This document shows, piece after piece, positions 54,324-61,290 of a DNA stretch of 64,000 bases. The stretch comes from Streptomyces sp. H39-S7. GTDB lineage: Bacteria > Actinomycetota > Actinomycetes > Streptomycetales > Streptomycetaceae. The DNA lies in the NCBI RefSeq assembly GCF_027158205.1, contig NZ_JAPVLU010000015.1:76090-140089 (forward strand). The letters are read 5' to 3'. Position 1 is the stretch's first letter, and each line of letters opens with the position of its first letter. The notes below the pieces were generated by a model, which saw only the letters and a list, made by a program, of their open reading frames with translations, ran no database searches and was not told the DNA's origin. The translations under genes were made by a program, and so were the position numbers.

Positions 54324-54515
54324 ATGAGCAATGCGAAGACAACGGAGCACCCGCCGATCTACGGGCGCCTGATAGAAGAACGCGGCGACGCACCGGCGGA
54401 GGCGCGGGAGGCCGCGCAGCAGGTGCAACGCCAGGCGGCGGTGGCTCTGGACTGGAGCGACATCAAGCTGTCCCAACAGAAGAGGGAGTCACGTACCTTC
54501 TCCGCCTTCAGCTGA
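54324..54515 (+). CDS. small hypothetical protein (63 aa)
   Basis: The 63-residue product starts MSNAKTTEHPPIYGRLIEER and has an alanine- and glutamine-rich helix (EAREAAQQVQRQAAVALDW) before the polar tail SQQKRESRTFSAFS. There is no signal, membrane segment or known motif. The ATG at 54324 has CAGGAG upstream, and codon use is normal, so I take it as real. It ends at a terminator shared with the convergent ppk2 gene. Function unknown. Confidence 0.65.
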   Translation: MSNAKTTEHPPIYGRLIEERGDAPAEAREAAQQVQRQAAVALDWSDIKLSQQKRESRTFSAFS

Positions 54516-54521
54516 CCACTC

Positions 54522-54553
54522 CGCCGGCAGGGGGTGTGGTCCCCCTGCCGGCG
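54522..54553. terminator. bidirectional terminator
   Basis: CGCCGGCAGGGGG (54522-54534) pairs perfectly with CCCCCTGCCGGCG (54541-54553) around a 6-base loop, between two convergent genes. Confidence 0.85.
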
Positions 54554-54560
54554 ACTGCTG

Positions 54561-55520
54561 TCACGGGTGCTGTCCCGGACCCATGTGCCGGGGGGTGAGC
54601 GGGGTGGGGGAGAGGTCGGTGTCCTCCTCGCCCGGCTCCAGCAGGGTGTTCGCCGCGCCGATGATGAGGGGATCGGGGACCCCGACCGCCTCCGCGTCCT
54701 TGCCGTCGTAGTCGAACCGCGCCAGGAAGCTGCGCATCGCCTCCAAGCGGCCGCGGAGCTTGTCGTTGTTCTTCACCACCGTCCACGGCGCCCGCGCCGT
54801 GTCGGTCTGCCGGAACATCGCGACCTTGGCCGCGGTGTAGCTGTCCCACTGGTCGAGCGAGGCGAGGTCGGTGGGTGAGAGTTTCCACTGCCGCACCGGG
54901 TCGATCCGGCGGATCGCGAAGCGGGTGCGCTGTTCGCTGCGGGAGACGGAGAACCAGAACTTCACCACATCGATGCCGTCGTCGACCAGCATCCGTTCGA
55001 ACGCGGGCGTCTGCCGCAGGAAGCGCTCGTACTCCTCGTCCGTGCAGTAGCCCATGACGCGTTCGACGCCGGCGCGGTTGTACCAGGAGCGGTCGAACAT
55101 GACGATCTCGCCGGCCGCGGGCAGGTGTGCGACGTACCGCTGGAAGTACCACTGCGACTGCTCGCGCCCGCTGGGCTTGTCCAGCGCGATCACCCGTGCT
55201 CCGCGCGGGTTGAGGTACTCCGTGAACCGTTTGATGGTTCCGCCCTTGCCCGCTGCGTCCCGGCCCTCGAACACCACGACGACGCGGCCGCCCGTCTCCT
55301 TCACCCAGCGCTGGAACTTCAGGAGCTCGATCTGCAGGACGCGCTTGGCCCGCTCGTACTCCTTGCGCCGCAGCTTGTCCTGGTACGGAAAGTTCTCACG
55401 CCAGGTCTCGATCGTCGAGCCGTCACCGCTGAGCAGCACCGGCGCCTCGGCACGGGAGCGGTCCACCCGCAGCCCGTCCAGCAGATCCGGTGCGTCCTTC
55501 CCGACGTCGCCGACCGTCAC
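54561..55520 (-). CDS. ppk2: polyphosphate kinase 2 (PPK2)
   Basis: The 319-residue protein is a single-domain PPK2. The Walker A motif is FEGRDAAGKGGTIKR and Walker B is MFDRSWYNRAGVERVM, followed by the lid SRSEQRTRF. One-domain members mostly use polyphosphate to make ATP or GTP from the diphosphates. It starts with GTG at 55520 and appears monocistronic. Length fits the family, with about 40 extra N-terminal residues. Confidence 0.95.
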   Translation of the reverse strand: MTVGDVGKDAPDLLDGLRVDRSRAEAPVLLSGDGSTIETWRENFPYQDKLRRKEYERAKRVLQIELLKFQRWVKETGGRVVVVFEGRDAAGKGGTIKRFTEYLNPRGARVIALDKPSGREQSQWYFQRYVAHLPAAGEIVMFDRSWYNRAGVERVMGYCTDEEYERFLRQTPAFERMLVDDGIDVVKFWFSVSRSEQRTRFAIRRIDPVRQWKLSPTDLASLDQWDSYTAAKVAMFRQTDTARAPWTVVKNNDKLRGRLEAMRSFLARFDYDGKDAEAVGVPDPLIIGAANTLLEPGEEDTDLSPTPLTPRHMGPGQHP

Positions 55521-55616
55521 GCTTCCTCACCCGACCGCATGCTTCTCCTTCGCGAACGCCTCATATCCATGTACTCGGCGCCTGCCCCAGCCGTCCTGGG
55601 CGACACCCGGTGACGG

Positions 55617-55649
55617 TGGTGGACCCTCCCACGGTGGGAGAGTCCACCA
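55617..55649 (+). promoter_or_regulatory. 33-bp dyad operator of the MerR/GyrI-like gene
   Basis: TGGTGGAC-C-CTCCCAC and GTGGGAG-A-GTCCACCA are inverted arms around a single G, with one mismatched pair. It ends eight bases before the start at 55657, a typical place for a MerR autoregulatory site. Confidence 0.75.
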
Positions 55650-55656
55650 TGGCGGC

Positions 55657-56466
55657 ATGCACGACGAACTCCTCACCATCGGACGCTTCGGCCGCCTGTG
55701 CCGTCTCAGCGTCAAGCAACTGCGGCACTACGACGAGACGGGGCTCCTGTCACCGGTCCGGGTGGACGCCGGCTCCGGCTACCGCTACTACGCGGCCGAA
55801 CAGGCGGGTGATGCCCTGACCATCGCCCTGCTCCGCGAGATGGACCTCCCTCTGGCGGTGATCGCGCGGACGCTGGCTGCCGGGCCCGAGCGCAGGGCGC
55901 AGATCCTGCGGGCCGAGCGGGACCGGCTGGCCGAGCGGATCAGCAGGGACCAGGCACGGCTGGAGCTGCTGGAGCGGCTGGCGGAGGGGGGTCTGCCCGG
56001 GTACGAGGTGACGATGAGCAGGGAGCCGGAGCGACGACTGGCAGTGGTGCGGGCGACGTGCGCTCCCGCGGAGATCGGGGCGAAGGTCGGGGAGTGCGCA
56101 GGCCGGCTGCTGCCCGCGCTCGGCCGGGCGCGCATCGCCTGGGAGGCGCCGCTGTGGGCGCTGTACCCGCTGGATCTGCACGAGCGGATGGAGATCACCC
56201 TCGGAGCCGAGACGACAGCGCGAGGGGACGGCGCGCCCCACCTGGAGTTCCAGGTGCTGCCCGGCGGCCCCGTGGCCGAGACCGTACACATCGGGCCCTA
56301 CGCCCAGCTGCCCCTGGCCTACAACGCGCTCTTCGCCGCCATCCACCAGCGCGGGCTGCGCCCGCACGCGCCCGCACGGGAGGCGTACCTCGTCGGACCG
56401 GCGGAGGCGCCGCCGGAAGAGCTGATGACCCGAGTCCTCATCCCCGTCCAGGAGTACACAGCATGA
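55657..56466 (+). CDS. MerR-family regulator with GyrI-like effector domain
   Basis: The 269-residue regulator has a MerR DNA-binding domain (LLTIGRFGRLCRLSVKQLRHY), a coiled coil (RAERDRLAERISRDQARLELLERL) and a GyrI/effector-binding domain (about 130-269, VTMSREPERRLAVVRATC). This is the BmrR/TipA-type layout in which an organic ligand activates transcription. A long dyad lies at its start. Its stop overlaps the next start (ATGA), so the BtrH-like protein is made with it. The ligand might relate to that enzyme's product, but this is inference. Confidence 0.9.
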   Translation: MHDELLTIGRFGRLCRLSVKQLRHYDETGLLSPVRVDAGSGYRYYAAEQAGDALTIALLREMDLPLAVIARTLAAGPERRAQILRAERDRLAERISRDQARLELLERLAEGGLPGYEVTMSREPERRLAVVRATCAPAEIGAKVGECAGRLLPALGRARIAWEAPLWALYPLDLHERMEITLGAETTARGDGAPHLEFQVLPGGPVAETVHIGPYAQLPLAYNALFAAIHQRGLRPHAPAREAYLVGPAEAPPEELMTRVLIPVQEYTA

Positions 56467-57524
56467 CCACGGTCAAAGACATCGACGCCCGCGGGGCGCA
56501 GCACTGCGAGACGACAGCTCTGGGGGTGCTGCTGCGGCATCAAGGACTCGATCTGTCCGAACCCCTGCTCTTCGGGCTGGGCGCCGGTCTGTCCTTCATC
56601 TACTGGGACAGCAAGAACATGGACTTCCCCTTCCTCGGGGGGCGCGTCAAGCCTTTCGACCTCACCAGGAACCTGGCCGCCCGGCTGGGGCTGGAGCTGT
56701 CGGTGCAGGAGACCGCCTCGCCCCGCAGGGCCTGGGAGAACGTGCGGGGTCCCATCGACGCCGGCCATCCCGTGGGACTCCAGCTCGACAGCTACCACTT
56801 GGACTATTTCGGGTCGAAGGCGCATTTCGGCGGTCATGTCGTCGCCATGTACGGCTACGACGACCACGACGCCTATCTGGTCGACACCGATCAGCAGGGC
56901 GGAGCGGTGACCACCCCGCTGGCCGGCCTCGCCCGGGCGAGGGCCGCGCGGGGTCCGATGACCGCCAGGCACCGGTCCTTCACCCTCACCGTTCCGGACA
57001 GTCCGCCGTCCCCGCGGGGTGAACTGATTCCCGCCATCACCGCCTGCGCCGACGCCTTCCTCAACCCGCCCATCGCCAATCTCGGTCACCGGGGCATCGA
57101 GAAGGCCGGCAGGCAGGTACGCACCTGGCTCCGGCGCACCGACGACCCGCAACGCGATCTGCCGCAGGCTGCCCGCTTGATGGAGAAGGCCGGTACCGGC
57201 GGCGCCCTGTTCCGCAACCTCTACCGGGACTTCCTCGCCGAATGCGGCCGGCAGATCGACAGCGGCCATCTGCGCACCGGCCTCGGGCTGTACACGGAGG
57301 CGGCCGCCCTGTGGCCGGAAGTGGCGGCACTGATCGCACGGGCCGGCGCGTCAGGTGATGAGCGGTGCCTCGTGCAGGCAGGCAGTGTCCTGGGCGACCT
57401 CGCCCGCGTGGAGCGCGAGGCCATGCAGGCGTTGGCCTGCCTGAGGCACGAGCCGCCGGCGCGTCGCGACGACGTGGTCAGGCGGGCTGCCACAGTTCGA
57501 CCCGATTTCCCTCAGGATCGGTGA
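56463..57524 (+). CDS. BtrH N-terminal domain protein
   Basis: The 353-residue protein has a BtrH-type N-terminal domain (about residues 10-150): CETTALGVLLRHQGLDLSEP, a conserved cysteine near 15, and GGHVVAMYGYDDHDAYLVD. In butirosin synthesis BtrH moves an acyl side chain from a carrier protein to the aminoglycoside, with a papain-like cysteine/histidine arrangement. The C-terminal part (about 200-350) is helical and DUF4872-like. No carrier protein or aminoglycoside genes adjoin, so the substrate is unknown. It is coupled to a MerR gene and overlaps the convergent VOC gene by 47 bases. Confidence 0.85.
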   Translation: MTTVKDIDARGAQHCETTALGVLLRHQGLDLSEPLLFGLGAGLSFIYWDSKNMDFPFLGGRVKPFDLTRNLAARLGLELSVQETASPRRAWENVRGPIDAGHPVGLQLDSYHLDYFGSKAHFGGHVVAMYGYDDHDAYLVDTDQQGGAVTTPLAGLARARAARGPMTARHRSFTLTVPDSPPSPRGELIPAITACADAFLNPPIANLGHRGIEKAGRQVRTWLRRTDDPQRDLPQAARLMEKAGTGGALFRNLYRDFLAECGRQIDSGHLRTGLGLYTEAAALWPEVAALIARAGASGDERCLVQAGSVLGDLARVEREAMQALACLRHEPPARRDDVVRRAATVRPDFPQDR

Positions 57525-57831
57525 CCCAGCCGAATCGACCCACACCCGCCATGTCCTGTGTCTCCTCGGCCACGTCCGCGCCCTTGGCGCGCAGTTGCGC
57601 GAGCATCGCGTCCAGGTCGCGGACCCGGAAGTTGAGCATGGTCTGCTGGGTGCGGGAGCCGAAGTAGTCGGTCGCGGACTCGAACGCCGCGAACACCGTC
57701 GGCCCGGCCTCCTGGCGCCACAGACCGTTGTCATCCGTGTCCAGGCCCAGGCACTCGCGGTACCAGGCGCCCAGGGCCGCCGGGTCCGCGGCCCGCATGA
57801 AGTGCCCACCGATTCCCAGCACACGTTCCAT
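57478..57831 (-). CDS. VOC (glyoxalase/bleomycin-resistance) family protein
   Basis: The 117-residue protein has the paired beta-alpha-beta-beta-beta fold: ending in GWVTDPEGNRVELWQP with the metal glutamate, and with GGHFMRAADPAALGAWYRECLGL at the start. Such proteins act as glyoxalases, dioxygenases or antibiotic-binding proteins; which one is not clear. Its 3' end overlaps the convergent BtrH-like gene by 47 bases, and no terminator separates the two. The start at 57831 is standard. Confidence 0.9.
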   Translation of the reverse strand: MERVLGIGGHFMRAADPAALGAWYRECLGLDTDDNGLWRQEAGPTVFAAFESATDYFGSRTQQTMLNFRVRDLDAMLAQLRAKGADVAEETQDMAGVGRFGWVTDPEGNRVELWQPA

Positions 57832-57969
57832 GCCGCCATCCTGCCAGGGCGACGATCAGGTCCGGTGGCACCACACGCACCGGCCGGCTCCGGGGTTCGC
57901 GACCCGGGGCGGCTGATCGCCCGCTGCCGGGGTAGGCGACGGGCAACCCCGGCATTAAGGAGCAATACG

Positions 57970-58434
57970 ATGGGCGACATGTCCTTGCGGGCCGTCGGAT
58001 GGGCACAGTCCTTCCCGGTGTCCGGCGGTGTACGACAGGGGCGCGTCTGGGCCCGGGAACACCTGGACGCCCTGGGGTGGACCCAGCAGGCGCCCGAAAC
58101 GGTCGACGCGGTCCTCCTCACCGTCTCCGAACTGATCACCAACGCGCATGTGCACGCGCACAGCACCGCCCAGCTCGTCCTGGCGTGGGACAGCCAGTGC
58201 CTGCACGTGAGCGTCCACGACTCGAGTACCGAGCTGCCCGCGCCGCGCGAAGCCGGCGACGCTGCCACCTCCGGGCGGGGCCTGGCTCTGATCGATCATT
58301 TCGCCGACAGCTGGGAGACCCGCCACCAGCGGTCCGGCAAGACGATCACCGCCTGCTTCACCCCGCCCGGCGGACTCGACCCGCACCGGTCCGACCAGTC
58401 CGACCAGTCCGAGCGGAACGCCGTGGAGCACTGA
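57970..58434 (+). CDS. ATP-binding protein, RsbW-like anti-sigma HATPase
   Basis: The 154-residue protein is a single HATPase_c_2 domain: the N box is SELITNAHVHAHS, then VSVHDSS and GRGLALIDHFADSWE. It resembles the proteins at 6731-7135 and 7884-8546. The C-terminal tail repeats SDQ (SDQSDQSE), coded by a duplicated 9-base unit. The ATG at 57970 follows AAGGAG at seven bases. No partner sigma factor or antagonist adjoins it. Confidence 0.88.
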   Translation: MGDMSLRAVGWAQSFPVSGGVRQGRVWAREHLDALGWTQQAPETVDAVLLTVSELITNAHVHAHSTAQLVLAWDSQCLHVSVHDSSTELPAPREAGDAATSGRGLALIDHFADSWETRHQRSGKTITACFTPPGGLDPHRSDQSDQSERNAVEH

Positions 58435-58727
58435 CCCGCGCTCCTCTCTGCTGGAGCGCACGTCTCCGCGGCTGCCGCGCTGGCCTGCGGCGTTGTTTCT
58501 AACGTTGCATTTGCGGGTGCAGGGATGCGCGGCGGGTTCTGTCACGCATCTGGACAGGACTCCTCCGTCATGCTGTCATTTCGCTGAACACGCGCTTTGC
58601 AACGATGGAGAGGATGGCGTTCTGTCCTCCTCGCTCCCTTGCCGGGCGGTGTTCGCACCTGTGCCCAGCGCGCGCCATCCGCCCCTCGCACGGAGACGGG
58701 TTCCGCGCCCGACGAGGAGCCGTCACC
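58435..58727. other. intergenic region before the GH127 gene
   Basis: About 290 bases, AT-richer near 58495-58610, probably hold the GH127 promoter. GACGAGGAG just before 58728 is its ribosome site. No CebR box or clear palindrome was found. Confidence 0.45.
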
Positions 58728-61172
58728 ATGTCTGTGAACCGCCGGCAGTTCATCAGCAGCGCCATGGCCACCGGGCTGACCGTCGCGATGTCCGCCCGCT
58801 GGGCGGGATCCGTCACCGCCGCCGCGGCCCGTGTCGCCCCCGCCCGAGGCGGCCTGTACTTCCCCAACGCCGCCCCCCTCCAGCCGACCGCCTTCCTCAA
58901 ACTGCCGCCGGGCAGCGTCACCGCCAGAGGCTGGCTGGCCGGGCAACTCCAACTCCAACTGGAGGGATTGTGCGGTCGCTACGAGCAGGCCTCGCACTTC
59001 CTGGACATCACCACCTCCGGATGGACGCACCCGGACCGCGCCGGATGGGAAGAGGTGCCGTACTGGTTGCGCGGCTACGTCGACCTCGCGGCCGTCACCG
59101 GCAACGCCGCCGCGCGCGACGGCAGCCGGCGGTGGATCGACGGCATCCTCGCGACCCAGCAGTCCGACGGATTCTTCGGCCCGACCGCCCTGCGGACCTC
59201 CCTGAACAACGGGCCGGACTTCTGGCCCTTCCTGCCCCTGCTGCAGGCGCTGCGCTCCTGGCAGGAGTTCACGGGTGACGCCAGGATCGTCCCCTTCCTC
59301 ACCCGCTTCTTCCGCTACATGAACGCGCAGGGACCCGGCGCGTTCAACTCCAGCTGGGTCTCCGTGCGCTGGGGCGACGGCCTGGACAGCGTCTTCTGGC
59401 TGTTCAACCGGACCCGGGACGCCTTCCTGCTGGCCCTCGCCGACAAGATTCACACCAATGGGGCCAGCTGGGTCAACAACCTTCCGAGCCTCCACAACGT
59501 CAACATCGCGCAGGGCTTTCGCGAACCCGCCCAGTACGCGCTCCGCAACGGTTCGGCCGCGCTGACCCAGGCGACCTACGGCACGTACAACACGGTCATG
59601 AACTCCTACGGGCAGTTCCCCGGCGGCGGGTTCGCCGGGGACGAGAACGCCCGGCCCGGATTCGGCGACCCGCGACAGGGCTTCGAGACCTGCGGCATCG
59701 TCGAGTTCATGGCCAGCCACCAGTTGCTGACCCGGATCACCGGCGACCCGCTGTGGGCCGACCGCTGCGAGGACCTGGCCTTCAACTCGCTGCCCGCGTC
59801 GCTCGATCCGGCAGGACGCGCCGTCCACTACATCACCAGCGCCAACAGCGTCGATCTGGACAACGCGCCCAAGTCACAGGGGCAGTTCCAGAACGGCTTT
59901 GCGATGCAGGCGTATCAGCCGGGAGTGGACAACTACCGCTGCTGCCCCCACAACTACGGCATGGGCTGGCCCTACTTCACCGAGGAGCTGTGGCTCGCCA
60001 CCCCGGACCTGGGTCTGGCGGCCGCCCTGTACGCCCCCAGCGTCGTGACCGCCAAGGTCGCCAACGGCACGACCGTCACCATCACCGAGGACACCGACTA
60101 CCCCTTCGCCGACACCCTGACCCTCACGCTCACCACCCCGGCCGCCGTCGCGTTCCCCCTCTACCTGCGCATCCCGGCCTGGTGCGCCACCCCCTCCATC
60201 GCCGTCAACGGCCGGCCGCAGGCCGCGCCGGCGGGACCGGCGTTCACCAAGATCAACCGGACATGGTCGAACGGCGACAAGGTCACCGTGCGCTTCCCGC
60301 AGACCACGGCCGTCCGCACCTGGGGCGCCAACCACCACTCCGTCTCGGTCGACCACGGGCCTCTCACCTACTCCCTCAAGGTCGGCGAGCAGTGGGACCG
60401 CTTCGCCGGCAACGACCAGTTTCCCGAGTACGCGGTGCACGCGACCTCGCCGTGGAACTACGGCCTGGCCATCGACCCGGCCGCCCCGGCCGGGCTCACC
60501 TTCACCGGACCCGCCGGCCGCCTGACGGCCAACCCCTTCACCCAGGCCGGCACCCCCGTGCGGATCACGGCCCCCGGGCGCCGGATCGCCGAGTGGACGG
60601 CCGACACCCAGCACGTCGTCACACCGCTCCAGGAGAGCCCGGCGCGCAGTACCGCCCCCGTCGAGACCCTCACCCTCATCCCGATGGGCGCCGCCCGGCT
60701 GCGCATCACCGCGTTCCCCACCGCCGCTCCCGACGGCCACCTCTGGATCCCGGCCGCCACCGAGTACCGGATCTGGAACCGCAACTCCAACAAGGTCATG
60801 GGTGTCGATCTGATGTCGACCGCCAACAGCGCCCACGTGGTGCAGTTCGACGACAACGGCACGGCCGACCATCTGTGGTCCCTGGTCGACAACGGCGACG
60901 GCTGGTACCGCATCCGCAACCGCAACTCCGGCAAGGTCCTGGGTGTGGATCTGATGTCGACCGCCAACAGCGCCCATGTCGTGCAGTTCGACGACAACGG
61001 CACGGCCGACCATCTGTGGTCCCTGGTCGACAACGGCGACGGCTGGTACCGCATCCGCAACCGCAACTCCGGCAAGGTCCTGGGTGTGGATCTGATGTCG
61101 ACCGCCAACAGCGCCCATGTGGTGCAGTACGACGACAACGGCACGGCCGACCACCTGTGGCAGTTGCGGTGA
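58728..61172 (+). CDS. Tat-secreted GH127-type beta-L-arabinofuranosidase with ricin-type tail
   Basis: The 814-residue protein starts with a Tat signal (NRRQFISSAMATG) followed by an (alpha/alpha)6 GH127/DUF1680 domain (about residues 45-560). The zinc and catalytic residues known in HypBA1 are kept: Glu320 and Cys322 in FETCG, Cys405 and Cys406 in RCCPHN, where one cysteine is the nucleophile. A beta domain follows, then three nearly identical 47-residue beta-trefoil repeats (about 681-814) resembling CBM13. It probably removes L-arabinofuranose from plant glycans outside the cell. Confidence 0.92.
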   Translation: MSVNRRQFISSAMATGLTVAMSARWAGSVTAAAARVAPARGGLYFPNAAPLQPTAFLKLPPGSVTARGWLAGQLQLQLEGLCGRYEQASHFLDITTSGWTHPDRAGWEEVPYWLRGYVDLAAVTGNAAARDGSRRWIDGILATQQSDGFFGPTALRTSLNNGPDFWPFLPLLQALRSWQEFTGDARIVPFLTRFFRYMNAQGPGAFNSSWVSVRWGDGLDSVFWLFNRTRDAFLLALADKIHTNGASWVNNLPSLHNVNIAQGFREPAQYALRNGSAALTQATYGTYNTVMNSYGQFPGGGFAGDENARPGFGDPRQGFETCGIVEFMASHQLLTRITGDPLWADRCEDLAFNSLPASLDPAGRAVHYITSANSVDLDNAPKSQGQFQNGFAMQAYQPGVDNYRCCPHNYGMGWPYFTEELWLATPDLGLAAALYAPSVVTAKVANGTTVTITEDTDYPFADTLTLTLTTPAAVAFPLYLRIPAWCATPSIAVNGRPQAAPAGPAFTKINRTWSNGDKVTVRFPQTTAVRTWGANHHSVSVDHGPLTYSLKVGEQWDRFAGNDQFPEYAVHATSPWNYGLAIDPAAPAGLTFTGPAGRLTANPFTQAGTPVRITAPGRRIAEWTADTQHVVTPLQESPARSTAPVETLTLIPMGAARLRITAFPTAAPDGHLWIPAATEYRIWNRNSNKVMGVDLMSTANSAHVVQFDDNGTADHLWSLVDNGDGWYRIRNRNSGKVLGVDLMSTANSAHVVQFDDNGTADHLWSLVDNGDGWYRIRNRNSGKVLGVDLMSTANSAHVVQYDDNGTADHLWQLR
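60768..61169 (+). repeat. three tandem 141-bp coding repeats
   Basis: Units start at 60768, 60909 and 61050 (the last is truncated). Units 2 and 3 differ at very few bases, including silent sites, which means recent duplication or gene conversion within the lectin tail. Confidence 0.9.
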
Positions 61173-61177
61173 CAGCC

Positions 61178-61233
61178 GGCGGCCCGAAACCCGCGGCGGG
61201 CGTGCCACGCTCCGCCGCAGGTCTCGGGCCGCC
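61178..61233. terminator. large bidirectional terminator
   Basis: GGCGGCCCGA (61178-61187) pairs with TCGGGCCGCC (61224-61233), and an inner stem GCGGCGG/CCGCCGC lies between. It divides the convergent GH127 and beta-propeller genes. Confidence 0.78.
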
Positions 61234-61290
61234 CGTCCGTCCCCGTGGCGGCCCGTACCGGGACGGCCGGTGCGCGGTGGTGGAAGCGGG

